Notes: generated by a model from the sequence alone, not told the origin. A DNA stretch of 64,000 nucleotides from Atherix ibis (GCA_958298945.1 CATQJD010000001.1:1901773-1965772); one strand, 5' to 3'. Shown: positions 34,598 through 47,459, counted from the stretch's first letter. Made by a program: numbers and translations.

Positions 34598-34926
34598 AAA
34601 ACTTGGAACGTAATTAGATCGTGGTTGGGAGAGCGGATTATTGAAAATTAATGAATTTTCGTGGATTTTTTGGAAAAGATATCGTGTTCGGTATCGAAAA
34701 AAGGAATTCAACGTACAAGGGTGACGTCACGTTGTGAAATAGTTGTGAAATAGTGTGCAACATTGCGAATTGTGGTGAAATACCCGACAAATATTGAAAA
34801 TCATCGGATTTTGGGAGCATCATAGTCTGAAACGTGGATATGATCACCAAGCCATCATCAGAAAAATATTTATCGTAAATATTTTTGGATTATTTGTTTT
34901 GGAAAATTGGATATTTAGCTGAAAAC

Positions 34927-37900
34927 ATGTCAAACGATCGTCTACCGAAGGAATTGGATTGCACAAACGTGGCAAAGGAATGGCGCGCATGGAAAAATGA
35001 ATTTTTGATGTACATGCGAGCAACGGGTAAAGCAACGGGAACCGAATCAATAAAAATTGCAACATTTTTGTGGTTCATTGGCCGGCAAGCGCGGGAAATT
35101 TATAATACATTGTTTCCAAATGATGGAACGGAAAATGGTATTCTCGGAGAGAATATTGTAGTTGCACCAGTTGCGGGTGAAAATGAAGAACCAGATCAAA
35201 ATGCTGCTATCGCAGTAGCCAACCAGCGTACATTAAATGATGTTTTGAAGGCGTTCGATGGATATTGCATTCCAAAGAAAAATACAACTATGGAATCATT
35301 TAAGTTCAACAAAGTGTTGCAAAAAGAAAAGCAACCGTTTGCTGAATTTGAAACTGAACTTCGCAAGCAAATTCAGTTTTGTGATTTCAATTGTAAATGT
35401 GATTGTGGAAAAGAATTGAAATATGAAGAACGCATGTTGAAAGATAGAATCATCATTGGTGTGGAGGATAAAAAATTGCAATTGAAGCTGTTGGATGGCA
35501 AGGATGAGCCATTAAACAAAGTAATTGAAATGTGTAAAACGTACGAAGCAGCGAAAGAAAATAAGGTTATGTTGAACACAAATAACCAATCAAGTATCAA
35601 CAGTGTGGCTGAGCATCAGTCATCGGAAACAGTTAATGCGGTAACACGTCGTGCATGTTACAATTGTGGTAATGATTTCACAGCAAATCATATGGAATCT
35701 TGCAAAGCCAAGAATATCAGCTACCGGTCATGTGGTCGTAAGGGTCATTTCCAGCGTTTTTGCAAATCGAAGGGAAAACAAGTGGACAATAAGGGAATCA
35801 AAGCGGAGAACAATTTTGGAAACCGTAAGCCGGACAACAACAACAGCACTAACAATGGAAAACAACAACAACACTCAATCGACTGGGGTAACTCAGGTAA
35901 TCTGGTACAAATCATTGATGGTAGTGCGAACAGGGACATTAAAGTAAATCGTATTTATAGAATAAATTCAAGCAACGTGGCCAATCATACGAAGCGATGG
36001 TATAAAGAGTATCAGATAGGAAATCAATTAGTTAAATTTAAGCTGGACACTGGATCTGATGTGGACTGCATTCCGGCCAAAATATTCAAGAAGCTGGGGG
36101 TTGAATTGCAAAATGAGAATGAAAAATATTCGGTTTTTGATTATAATGGAAATAAAGTAAATGTTTTGGGAACGGTTAAATTAAAATGCATTGATACAAA
36201 GTTACAAACGGAACATTTTTCTCATTTTATTGTTGTCGATGATGTATGTGAACCGATACTCGGTCTTGAATCAAGCGAACGATTTCGATTAATTAAACGA
36301 ACAGATGTAAGTTCTGTTGCTAGTTTGTCACAAACAGGGGATGAATTTTTGAAAAACAATCGTGATGTCTTCGAGGGTTTGGGTAAATTTCCGGGAAAGT
36401 TTTCGATAAACATTAGGGAGAATTCAAAGCCAGTCCTTCACTATAAGAAACGGATACCAAGCTCATTGTTGAATAGATTAAAGTTACAATTGGAAAAAAT
36501 GGTACAGGATGGAATCATTTCACCTGTTGATTACCCAACGGACTGGGTTAATAATTTGCAAATAATCGAAAAGCCTAACTCGAGTGAACTTCGTATTTGC
36601 TTAGACCCAAAACCACTCAACGATTGTATCAAGCGTGAACATTTTCTGATTCCAACGATCGATGATTTAATGTCTGGTTTGGCAGATAAATGCGTTTTTT
36701 CAGTTTTAGATTTGAAAAGTGGCTATTGGCAAATGGAATTGGACGAAGTAAGTTCAGATTTAACAACATTTATGACTCCGTTTGGTAGATACAAATTTAA
36801 TCGCGTGCCATTTGGGCTTAATTGTGTACCGGAATTGTTTCAGCGTGAAATGTTTAAAATGTTGGGAGACATTGAAGGGGTGATTATCTATTTTGATGAT
36901 GTCGGCATTTGCGCCAGAACGGAAGAAGAACATGATCGGATCATGAATAAAGTAATGGAAAGAGCACGTAAAAATAACATCAAATTTAACCCGGATAAGA
37001 TTCAATATCGTAAGCGCGAAGTTAAATTTATGGGTCATATGTTGTTTGAAGGAAAGTTTAAAGCGAATTTAAAGTATCGGGACGCGATGTTGAAAATGGA
37101 AAAACCCGGGGATAAAGCGGCCGTGTTAAGATTTCTGGGCATTTTGAAATATTTGGCCAAATTTATTCCAAATTTGTCGAAACAATCGGCACATTTACGT
37201 AACCTTACGCGAAACGATGTCCCATTTGATTGGACGGAAAATCATGATCTGGAATTTAAAAAGTTGCTTGATATCGTAACATCGGAACCGGTGTTGGCAG
37301 TTTATGATCCAAAATTGCCAGTCATTGTGCAAACGGATGCATCCAAAGATGGATTGGGTTGTGTTATTGTTCAGAATGGACACCCAGTAGCATATGCGTC
37401 TCGGACGTTAAGTAAAAGTGAACAAAAGTGGGCTCAGATCGAAAAGGAGTTGTTGGCAATTGTTTTCGCGTGTCAGCGATTTCATTATTTTTTGTATGGA
37501 CGCGAATTTACGGTTGAAAGTGATCACAAGCCGTTGGAAACATTGGTCAAGCGGGATATTAATGATGTGACAATGCGGCTTCAGCGAATGCTCATGTCAC
37601 TTCTGAGATATCCAAAAATGACTGTTGTTTACAAACCGGGTAAAGAAATGCTTATAGCCGACTGCCTTTCACGGGCCCAATTATCCGATTGTCATGAAGA
37701 TACGGACTTAACGGGAATTATTCATTCAGTAACAAAATCAGCGTGTTTGTCTAAACAAAATTACGATTTATACCGGTCAATCATTGAACGTGATGAGATT
37801 TTTTTGCGAATTTGTCGATATGTGGAGAACGGTTGGCCAAATTATCATCTACTGGATGATCTGGGCCGTGTGTTTCATAAATTTAAAAATGAGCTTCATT

Positions 37901-39231
37901 TTGAGAATGGATTGCTTTTTCGCGATCATCGACTGGTAATCCCAAGGGAATTACAGGTAAAACTTAGCAGGTGGTTACATGCGCCACATTTAGGAATTGA
38001 GAAAACTCTTGCACGTGCAAGAATGCTGTATTACTGGTCTAACATGAACGGTCAGATAAAGGAGATGGTTACATCTTGTGCCATTTGTGAAAAGTTCACG
38101 CGTAACAACCAAAAAGAAGAACTGGTTCAAGAAGAACTTCCGAAGTATCCGTTCCATATAGTGTCGATGGATTTGTTTGAGTATGCTGGGCAGGACTTCT
38201 TGTCTGTTATTGATGCATATTCGGGATATTTACTTGTTGAGCATCTGAAGAACAAAACAGCGGGTCATATCATTGGAAGATTGCAAAGTAATTTTGATAA
38301 AATCGGATATCCAACTGTAGCTAAATCGGATAATGTACCTTTTAACTCGCGTGAATTTGAGGAATTTGTGAATGATTATAATATTGTCATGAAATTTTCA
38401 AGCCCTCGGTATCCACAAAGCAATGGGTTAGCCGAGAAGGGTGTGGCGATTGCGAAAAATATTTTGAAACGTTGTGTTGAGGAGCGGGATACGAAAAATT
38501 ATCAATACCGAATTTTGGAGTATAACACAACTCCTGTGGCAAGTATGCGATTGACACCGGCCCAGTTGTTTTTTGGTCGGGTGGTCAAGACGGGAATGCC
38601 GATTTCGGGTTCATTGTTGACTCGGAGCAATTTAAGTGAGGAAACCGTTCAAAACAAAATAAAAGAAAAAAGGGAAAAGCAAAAGTATTATTATGACCGG
38701 AATGCAAAAGCACTGCCAGTGTTAAATTTGGGTGATCTCGTTATTTTTAAGAAAAACGGAAGAGAATGGAATTATGGAACGATTGTTGGTAATGTAAATG
38801 GTCGATCGTACATCATTAGGGATAATTTTGATAATCATTTTAGACGCAACCGACGGTTCATAGCCAAGACTAAGAATAATGAAGTGAATGGGGGAGAAGT
38901 AATGTTTGAAGAAAATATTAGAAGTAATGTTGCTGGTTCAGAGGCATTGAAACCAATCGAAATTGTACCGCCACTTGGGCGCAACGTACAAGATAATGTT
39001 AACAATGGCAATGAACCAATTGTGTGTGATGTGGATGAACCAGTTCTACCAGTGTTGAATGATAGCAATACATCTTCAGATGAATATCAAACCGCTGGTA
39101 GTTCTGAGTCAGAAGCAGAGTCGGCTAGCGATCAAGAGACATCCGAACCTGTAATGGTCAATGAGCCTGGAGTAACGAGAACTCGTAGTGGTCGTGTTAG
39201 TCATCCACCTCAAAGATATGGTTGGAATTAA
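34927..39231 (+). CDS. Gag-Pol polyprotein of the Ty3/gypsy element, uninterrupted
   Basis: 1434 residues from ATG 34927 (MSNDRLPKELDC; good context with A at -3) to TAA 39231; an upstream frame extension lacks an ATG. Order: Gag (about 1-240); two zinc-knuckle-like motifs from residue 244 (CYNCGND...H...C, then a second whose first Cys is Tyr, SYRSCGRKGHFQRFC); aspartic protease LDTGSD (Asp374); reverse transcriptase with RICLDPKPLND and YFDD (655-658); RNase H from TDAS (Asp804); integrase with HAPHLG zinc region (His1018) and CAIC; catalytic Asp1082, Asp1135 and Glu1170; and an acidic Ser-rich tail ending RTRSGRVSHPPQRYG. It copies element RNA to DNA and integrates it. Gag and Pol share one frame, so no frameshift signal is needed. 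The integrase core has one residue fewer than usual after Asp1135 (SDNVPF). Confidence 0.93.
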   Translation: MSNDRLPKELDCTNVAKEWRAWKNEFLMYMRATGKATGTESIKIATFLWFIGRQAREIYNTLFPNDGTENGILGENIVVAPVAGENEEPDQNAAIAVANQRTLNDVLKAFDGYCIPKKNTTMESFKFNKVLQKEKQPFAEFETELRKQIQFCDFNCKCDCGKELKYEERMLKDRIIIGVEDKKLQLKLLDGKDEPLNKVIEMCKTYEAAKENKVMLNTNNQSSINSVAEHQSSETVNAVTRRACYNCGNDFTANHMESCKAKNISYRSCGRKGHFQRFCKSKGKQVDNKGIKAENNFGNRKPDNNNSTNNGKQQQHSIDWGNSGNLVQIIDGSANRDIKVNRIYRINSSNVANHTKRWYKEYQIGNQLVKFKLDTGSDVDCIPAKIFKKLGVELQNENEKYSVFDYNGNKVNVLGTVKLKCIDTKLQTEHFSHFIVVDDVCEPILGLESSERFRLIKRTDVSSVASLSQTGDEFLKNNRDVFEGLGKFPGKFSINIRENSKPVLHYKKRIPSSLLNRLKLQLEKMVQDGIISPVDYPTDWVNNLQIIEKPNSSELRICLDPKPLNDCIKREHFLIPTIDDLMSGLADKCVFSVLDLKSGYWQMELDEVSSDLTTFMTPFGRYKFNRVPFGLNCVPELFQREMFKMLGDIEGVIIYFDDVGICARTEEEHDRIMNKVMERARKNNIKFNPDKIQYRKREVKFMGHMLFEGKFKANLKYRDAMLKMEKPGDKAAVLRFLGILKYLAKFIPNLSKQSAHLRNLTRNDVPFDWTENHDLEFKKLLDIVTSEPVLAVYDPKLPVIVQTDASKDGLGCVIVQNGHPVAYASRTLSKSEQKWAQIEKELLAIVFACQRFHYFLYGREFTVESDHKPLETLVKRDINDVTMRLQRMLMSLLRYPKMTVVYKPGKEMLIADCLSRAQLSDCHEDTDLTGIIHSVTKSACLSKQNYDLYRSIIERDEIFLRICRYVENGWPNYHLLDDLGRVFHKFKNELHFENGLLFRDHRLVIPRELQVKLSRWLHAPHLGIEKTLARARMLYYWSNMNGQIKEMVTSCAICEKFTRNNQKEELVQEELPKYPFHIVSMDLFEYAGQDFLSVIDAYSGYLLVEHLKNKTAGHIIGRLQSNFDKIGYPTVAKSDNVPFNSREFEEFVNDYNIVMKFSSPRYPQSNGLAEKGVAIAKNILKRCVEERDTKNYQYRILEYNTTPVASMRLTPAQLFFGRVVKTGMPISGSLLTRSNLSEETVQNKIKEKREKQKYYYDRNAKALPVLNLGDLVIFKKNGREWNYGTIVGNVNGRSYIIRDNFDNHFRRNRRFIAKTKNNEVNGGEVMFEENIRSNVAGSEALKPIEIVPPLGRNVQDNVNNGNEPIVCDVDEPVLPVLNDSNTSSDEYQTAGSSESEAESASDQETSEPVMVNEPGVTRTRSGRVSHPPQRYGWN

Positions 39232-39311
39232 TTCAATGTAACAACCTTTTGATTTCAATAATTTCTCTGACTTATTCAGATATCATATTAAGTTAAATTT
39301 TGATTTTGTTT

Positions 39312-39329
39312 AAAAAAAAAAAAAAAAAA

Positions 39330-39364
<35 letters not shown>

Positions 39365-39365
39365 C
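39312..39365 (+). promoter_or_regulatory. Polypurine tract and A-rich 3' untranslated region
   Basis: A long A-run ending in AAGAAGAAAAAAG lies immediately before the 3' LTR, the position where plus-strand DNA synthesis starts in LTR retrotransposons. Confidence 0.75.
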
Positions 39366-39366
39366 G

Positions 39367-39714
<348 letters not shown>

Positions 39715-39768
39715 TCATAGGATTGTAGGTGAATAAGTAATTTGTGTTCCATATAATGTTGCTAATCA

Positions 39769-39870
<102 letters not shown>

Positions 39871-39873
39871 TCA

Positions 39874-40026
<153 letters not shown>

Positions 40027-40179
40027 TCAAAATAAATGTTGGTATAAAATTGGGTCTCCTCCTCCGGCTGGATCAAAAAATGAAGCATTTAAATTTCGAT
40101 CAGTTAAAAGTATTGTAATAGCTCCTGCTAAAACTGGAAGAGAAAGTAATAAAAGAATTGCAGTGATTACTACTGCTCA

Positions 40180-40356
<177 letters not shown>

Positions 40357-40726
40357 TCAACCTGTTCCTGCTCCGTTTTCAACTATACTTCTAGTTAATA
40401 AAAGAGTTAAAGATGGAGGTAAAAGTCAAAATCTTATATTATTTATTCGGGGAAATGCTATATCTGGTGCACCTAATATTAATGGTACTAATCAATTTCC
40501 AAATCCACCAATTATAATTGGTATTACTATGAAGAAAATTATAATAAAAGCATGAGCTGTAACAATTACGTTATAAATTTGATCATCACCAATTAATGCA
40601 CCAGGATGACCTAGTTCTGCACGGATTAATATACTTAATGATGTACCAATTATTCCTGATCAAGCTCCAAAAATAAAATATAGAGTTCCAATATCTTTAT
40701 GATTTGTTGAGAATAGTCATTGTCGC

Positions 40727-40793
40727 GGTTAAATGACTGAATTATAGGTGATAAATTGTAAATTTATTTATGGGAATTATTTCTCTTTAACCA
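40727..40793 (+). tRNA. trnY: tRNA-Tyr (GTA), NUMT unit B
   Basis: Same as unit A. Confidence 0.8.
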
Positions 40794-40859
40794 AAGTTTT
40801 ATAGTCAATAATGATATTAGACTGCAATTCTAAAGGAGTATAAATTATACTGAAACTTA
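40794..40859 (+). tRNA. trnC: tRNA-Cys (GCA), NUMT unit B
   Basis: Same as unit A. Confidence 0.8.
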
Positions 40860-40862
40860 ATT

Positions 40863-40931
40863 TAAGATTTAAAAGAATTAAACTTATATTTATAACTTTG
40901 AAGGTTATTAGTTTATTTAACTTAAAATCTT
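40863..40931 (-). tRNA. trnW: tRNA-Trp (TCA), NUMT unit B
   Basis: Same as unit A. Confidence 0.8.
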
Positions 40932-41957
40932 AAATAAAATAAAAACTTAAAGAAATTAAAGTTATACCAGTTAATGAAAATATTGATATTATTAAATAAG
41001 TATTTATGGTAAAATTATTATAATTTATGTTTATTATTCAGTTATTTTCATAATAGTTTAGTATAAATGATGAATAACAAATTCGTAAATAAAAATATAA
41101 TGTAATTAAAGTTATACATGTTATTAATGTTAATAGAATATATTGGTGGTTTATAACTATATATTGAATAACTATTCATTTAGGTAAAAATCCAAGAAAA
41201 GGAGGTAAACCTCCTAAAGATAAAAAATTTATAAATATTAAAAATTTAATAACTTTAGAGTTAAAAAAAATAGAAAATATTTGATTTAAATGAAAATTTT
41301 TAAATATATTAAAAAATAAAATAATATTTAATGAAATAAATGAATAAAATAGGAAATAAGTTATTCAAAGGTTTTCTGAAAATAGTATAGCAGATAATAT
41401 TCAGCCAAGATGATTAATTGATGAAAATGCTATAATTTTTCGTAATCTAGTTTGATTTAATCCTCCTAATGATCCAATAATAATTGAAAATAAAATGATT
41501 AATATTAGATATTTTTGTAGATTAAAATACGAAATTAATATTATTGGGGCGATTTTTTGTCATGTTATTAAAATAAAATTATTATTTCAAGATAATCCTT
41601 CTATAATTGTAGGAAATCAGAAATGGAAAGGTGCAGCACCTAATTTTAATAATAATGCTGAAACAATTATTAAATTTAATAAATTATTAAAATAAAATTG
41701 GAAAATGAAGTTGAAGTTAATTATTGAAATAATAATTGAAAATAATAGAATTATTGAAGCTAATGATTGAATTAGAAAATATTTTAAAGATGCTTCGGAA
41801 GGTATTAAATTATTTTTTCATTTATTAGGGGAATAAATGATAATAAATTAATTTCTAATCCTATTCAAGCAGTTAATCAAGAGTTTGATGAAATTGTAAT
41901 TAATGTTCCAATTATTAATGTTGAAATAAATAAAAGCTTTGAAGTATTTTTTATAAT
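40930..41957 (-). pseudogene. nad2: ND2, NUMT unit B, frameshifted
   Basis: 1028 bases, with the same start and stop as unit A and the same short run (41813-41818) breaking the frame before PSEASLKYFLIQS. There are a few private replacements, such as the codon changed near 41451 and near 41936. Confidence 0.85.
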
Positions 41958-42026
41958 TAAAAAGAAAAGGATTAAAACCTTTATACTTAAAACCTTTATA
42001 AATAGCTTAATTTAGCTTATCTTTTT
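41958..42026 (-). pseudogene. trnM: tRNA-Met, NUMT unit B, anticodon arm lost
   Basis: Identical to the unit A copy, including replacement of the anticodon arm by a duplicated T-arm-like segment; no CAT anticodon. Confidence 0.8.
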
Positions 42027-42037
42027 AAAAAAATTTG

Positions 42038-42106
42038 TATATTTTAATGTATGATGCACAAAAGTTTTTGATACTTTTAGAGATAGTTTAATTCTATTAA
42101 ATATAC
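42038..42106 (+). tRNA. trnQ: tRNA-Gln (TTG), NUMT unit B
   Basis: Same as unit A; anticodon TTG. Confidence 0.8.
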
Positions 42107-42123
42107 AAATAAATTTATAAATT

Positions 42124-42188
42124 TAATGAATATGAAAAATCATATTATTTATCCTATCAAGATAATCCTTTTTATCAGGCAATTCATT
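42124..42188 (-). tRNA. trnI: tRNA-Ile (GAT), NUMT unit B
   Basis: Same as unit A with one change near 42142; anticodon GAT. Confidence 0.78.
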
Positions 42189-42817
42189 TTGTATAATATT
42201 ATTATATTGAAAATATTCATTTATTAATCAAAAATAATAAATTAAAATTATATATAATATAATAATTAATTTTAATTAAAATAATTATTATTGTTTTATT
42301 AATATATAAGTAATTAATTTTTATATATGTATATATATAATTAATTTAATGTATATTAATTATTTATATATCTATTAATATATGCTTAAATAATTATTAA
42401 TTATTAAATTAATTATAATAATTTAATTAAATATATCATATATATTAATATAAAATTTTATATTAAATATAAATATCTATTATATATATAATTTAGTTAA
42501 AATATAAAATTTTAATATTGTAATATAGAAATATATAATAATGTTGCAAGTTTTTTTTAGTCTATAAATATATACATATATACAATATATATATAAATAA
42601 TTTATATAATATATAAATTTATATATATATATCTAGTACCCACTTAATAATCTAGAATATTAAAAAAAAAAAAAATACTTAAATATTATTAATATAATTA
42701 ATTATTATTAATATAAATTATTAAATATTATTTATATATTAATTTTAATTATTTTGTTAAAATTAATTAAAATTATAATTTATATTAATTTATAAAATTT
42801 TTATTTAATATAGCGAA
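42189..42817. other. Control region, NUMT unit B, left part
   Basis: AT-rich sequence matching 19940-20581 of unit A with small repeat-length changes. It ends at the Helitron boundary after AATATAGCGAA. Confidence 0.8.
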
Positions 42818-42830
42818 CTAGCAATTACCC

Positions 42831-42846
42831 GGTGCGCTCCGCGGCA
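42831..42846 (-). terminator. Helitron 3' subterminal hairpin (putative)
   Basis: GTGCCGCGGAGCGCAC on the minus strand, about a dozen bases before CTAG. By family knowledge this hairpin marks the end of rolling-circle replication. The visible stem is only about 4 bp plus GC-rich partial pairing. Confidence 0.6.
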
Positions 42847-43032
42847 CAGAAACTAAAAGAGTGACAAAAAAATCCGTTTGACAGCTAGTTGCTTTGTTTT
42901 TAAAATCCAACTTTTACAACACCATGATTACGATTTTGGTTTTAGATAAATTGTATGCATTTGTGTTTGTTTTAATTTTTGAATAAATGCTTTTATTTAT
43001 ATTTTAAATGACATTAAAAATCAAATGAAAAT

Positions 43033-46000
43033 TTATTCTAATGCTTGTAAATAAACTACGTTCTTTGTGCGGCTGTCCGGTGCGTAAACGAATAAATCTG
43101 TTGGTTTGCCAATGCGTGAGCATGCCACATACAACTGTCCATGGGCGAAACATGGATTTTCAAAGTTGATTCCACAAACTTGAAGCGACTGGCCTTGCGC
43201 TTTGTTAATTTTCATTGCAAATGCCAATCGTACTGGGAACTGCATCCGTTTGAATTGGAATGGCATATCGTTGGGTATCATCGGTATCCGTGGCAATAAC
43301 GCATCTTCTCCTTTAAACTTGCCAGTCAGAATTGTGGCTTCGATAATGTTCGGCAATAATCGTTTGACTGCCATTCTGGTTCCGTTGCAAAGTCTTGGTG
43401 GTTGTATATTGCGTAGCAAAATGATTACAGCGTTAGTTCATGTGGTGGCAATCCGAGCACCTCAAGCGTATTCAAAAATTCTGTTGGATGAGTGACGGCA
43501 TCTTCATCTTGTGTTACGGTATCAATCGATTTGTATTTGTCGAATTTCCTTCGATTTTATTCAGTATGGTTTCATTAATGACATTGACATCATTGTTTTT
43601 GGCAGCCAATATTGCTCGTTCGCAGAGCCATCGATGATTCATGTAATTGCGTTGCAGGTGTGGAAATACGCAATCGATTAATTCCTTAATTGATTGTGTC
43701 AATTTGCAGAAATCTGGTGGCAGCGTAATACAATTTGTTATTGCATCTATTAAGATTTTGCCATCGCCCATTTCCAACAATTTTTTTGCGAATGGAACTG
43801 CTGATATATCATTTTGCAATTGTACACGCATATTTGTTCGCAATTGCAATTTTTGCATATCTCGCCATAGATAAGACATTTTTAGACATGCGTTGATCTC
43901 ATCGGCTGGTGTAGACCGTGGAATTACTGGCAGCGTTTGCCGGAAATCCCCTGCCAATAAAATGACTGCACCTCCGAATGGGCGTGTGTTGCTACGCAAA
44001 TCTTGAAGCGTACGATCGAGAGCTTCTAAAGCTTTTTTGTGCCCCATTGTGCATTCATCCCATACGATAATTTTGCATGTTTGCAACACCTTGGCCATTC
44101 CTGAATTTTTTTTGATGTTGCATATTGGTGTTTGTTGAACATACAAGTTAACCGGCAGTTTGAGCGCCGAATTGGCTGTCCTGCCGCCATCCAAAAGTGT
44201 TGTTGCAATTCCTGATGATGCGATGGCTAATGCAATATTTTTTTTGGATCTAACTTGTGCCAAAACCAATGAAATCAAAAATGTTTTGCCTGTTCCGCCG
44301 GGCGCACCACGGTCATTTTGAATTGCTTCCATAATTGTGTCGTATACCGTTCGTTGTTGTACCAACAATTTTGGTAGATTATTTTGAAGCAATGCTCGCA
44401 AATTGTTGATATCAAATTCTCTTTCGCGATGTAAATCTCGATCGTATAAATCGCTTGCTGCCCGATTTGGTGCATACATCCCCAATGTAATGAGTGGTTT
44501 GTTCACAATTGTCAAACAAATGTCTTCAATCAAAATTAATGCCTGATTATACATTTCTGGGGAAAATGCGATTTGCATTTCGTTGTTGGTTGTGCGTACT
44601 CGATGCAATGACTCATGTCATTTTTGTATTTGTCCCAAAGCTGTTTCGGATTAGACGGGAAGCAAGTTGTCAAAATGATGGCAAATAATGTACGAATGTG
44701 TTCGGGATGACGTGAAATAGTTGCATCTTGGATTGTTGTGTCCCAATGCGTATAAGATTCCAATAATTGCAAAAGTTGACACGCCTCTCGATAAGTTGCA
44801 CACACTTGACCATTAATTGTTCGCAGTTGTTCGAACGATGTGCGTCCGCGCACATTATTCAACAGCAATCGCAGGAAAAAGCAGTCTTGATTGTTAGGAT
44901 GAACGGTGTAAAGTCTGCCCAACGCATCAGTTGAATACAAATTATTCCAGCCTTCGACAGCAGTGCCTTGTTTTCGTCTTTTGAATTTTCGCAATGTGGC
45001 ATTCCAAGTGAAATACTTTGGCACTTCCGTATACAGCAGTATTTTCGCAAATAAATCTTCCCTGCACAATTCAAAGAATGACGTCAGTGTTGTGTTCGGT
45101 GGTAATACTGCTCGTTCTCTAGCATTCTCAGCTGTGAAAAACACACGTTGGCCATTCTCGAGATGTGTTGCCAAATGGAAAACCGTGGGATGTCGTTCAT
45201 GAATGGGGAATCCAAAAATTCGCCACACTGCTTCATTGCTGCTTATGTAACGACCCATTTGATATTTTGTGATTTCATCATTTTGATTTGCCACTGCGAA
45301 AACAGTTATGTCGGAGCCTTTGTTAACATACTTGCAAATGTATTTGATCGATTTAACCGAATTGCAGTATTCAATGCGCCTTAAATGTTTTTGAGAGCAA
45401 TGGCGAATATGGAACAATCCAGCGGTTATCGATGTCAATGTTATTATTGTTGATTCGCATTGTAATTGATCGTCCAACATTATCAGTTGATCGGAATCAA
45501 TTGACGCGGATATTTCACTGCATATTTCCCTTCCTTCATCATGCATGGAGAATTTGGATTGACTGTGCCGCTAGGTCCATGCACCATTGTTGTAGTCACA
45601 ATTTCATGCAATTCTAGATCCTGAGGGTCAGGTATTTCCGCCGAAATCACTTGATCAATTTCTTGTGGTGTGATTTTGTGCATTAACCAAATCAAAATGT
45701 GTGCATGAGGTAAGCCACGTTTTTGCCATTCGATTGAGTACATCCAGCAGCGAGTTTCTCCAAAAACGTTATGTTTCACAATGAAGTTCATTAAAGATTT
45801 TAGTTTTTGTTTGAACACTCGTACTGTTAAATGGTGACGATCTGTTGTTTTTTGGTAAGTGTGTAGCTCTTTCGTAATCTCTTTCTACGCCGGGTTGCAC
45901 GTGAAAGTGATGAAAAGATCTGGTCTTCCATAAGCACGTACATATGTCATCGCGTCTTGTGCGTATTCTTGCATGTGCAAGTAGCTGGTAGAATAACCTT

Positions 46001-47459
46001 TGTGCCCAAATCTTCAACATTTGCGTCGTTTTGAATAGCATCGCGAAGATGAATGTAATCGTCAGCTCTCAACTTGACTTGATTTAACCGTATGTACAAC
46101 AATCGTTCAGTTTCTATTTTCGCATACATGTCCACAATGTACTGATGGAACAACTGTCGACATTTCAGAATGTGATTGTCGGTGTCTTGACGAATCATTA
46201 GTCTGTATGCGTAATAATCCATTACACTGACTTTTTTGTTCGTATTAGCTCCTAACCAATAATAATTTTTTCATTATTTGCAATCAAATACAAATTAAAA
46301 AATTAATAATTGTTCAGTTTGTTTCCAATTATTTTACTCACCGATAAGTGGGTTGACTTGTTTGATTTCGAAGTGATATCCATCTTCACCTTGCCAGAAG
46401 ATTACCGGATATTGCAGTGCATCGTATGAGCGATGTGTTTCCGCCACTCTTTGTAACTCTGCATTGCGGCGTTGGATGATTATGTCACGCGTTTCGAATT
46501 GATCTCCAACAATAAAAACTGCAACTTCATCGATAGTGAATTGATGGACCTCTTGTCCAAGAGGTCTTTTATCGGCTCTGATGACAATTGAATAGTCGTC
46601 CGATGGCATTCTATCTATGGCGCCCATGAACAATCGAACCAATTCATTGCGCTCATGAAACAAATTTTGCAGTGCGGCGATTACTCGATGTCTGGCGCCT
46701 GGATTGAATCTTTCCCGTTGTTGAACTTGTGCGACATCATCCGCTCCTCCCATAAAATAAATCTGCAAAAATTTGTGTTCCTTATGTGGAAGCGGTAATA
46801 ATGATCCAGCTCGATGATATATTTGACCTTGAACTTTAAATGTTGGCATGAAATTTGCTCGTTCGATTTTTGTTGCATCGAAGGATGTCATTTAAAAGCA
46901 CGAATTATATTTGCGAATATTGTTCAAGAAGTGCTTGGAATCGGATGTGTCACCTGCCATCAAAGACAACAATGGTTCTGGTGGTTCATTTAATGTTAGC
47001 AACACAATTTTTCCATTCGAACAGCAAATTCCTGGTGTTTCGCCTGCGTATTTCAGTGCATGACAATGTGGACACACTTTGTTCATAGGGCCAATGATAA
47101 CAGATTCATGTTGACTATAGTCGATGTCGGGATTGTATTGAAATGCGACGCGTTCCAAATTTATAATTTGTCGTTGTCTGCCTCGAATATAACGTGTGCG
47201 ATCATCGGCACTTCGTTGTTGGCGACGCTCATCTGATTCGTTAGCCCGTAATCTTTGACTGCGCTGCTGTTGGGCGCTTAAACGATTTGCACGATGTTCA
47301 TCTGCTTCCACTGCGCGTGCTCTTTAATTGCGCTGTTGGTTTTTAATTAAACGATTTGCACGTGCTTCAGTTTCATTTGCTCGTGCGGCTCTATCTCTAA
47401 GCGATGCGCGAGTATTTCGACTAATCGCCGCTCCTCGTCCTCTTCCGCGACGTGGCATC
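43033..47459 (-). pseudogene. Helitron Rep-helicase (RepHel), near-complete but frameshifted
   Basis: ATG at 47459 (MPRRGRGRGAAI) opens an Arg-rich N-terminus; a TAA at about 47326 and a TGA/TAA-type stop near 46892 interrupt it. Next is the Helitron-like N domain (46891-46334, FKVQGQIYHRAGSLLPLP), then after a predicted 90-base intron KVSVMDYYAYRLMIR. The HUH nuclease motif is GLPHAHILIWL (about 45690-45716), followed by YICKYVNKGSD. The helicase part has Walker A GGTGKTFL (about 44280), Walker B IIVWDECTMGHK, motif GDFRQTLPVI and the C-terminal INKAQGQSL...YVACSRIGKP. Single-base indels break it at about 45830-46000, near 45500, near 44580 and near 43430. It cleaves and unwinds DNA for rolling-circle transposition when intact. 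Confidence 0.9.
46252..46341 (-). other. Predicted 90-base intron in the Helitron RepHel gene
   Basis: Minus strand reads ...CTTATCG|GTGAGTAAAAT ... TTATTGGTTAG|GAGCTAATACG. Removing it joins VNPLIG to ANTNKKVSVMDYYAY in frame, restoring the expected family order. The interior is AT-rich, has stops in all frames and a pyrimidine-poor but acceptable acceptor. Confidence 0.7.

Noticed and set aside
43202..45617. Several + strand open frames of 60-97 residues within the Helitron
   Set aside because: They are shadows of the minus-strand RepHel gene; motifs such as Walker A and HUH read only on the minus strand.
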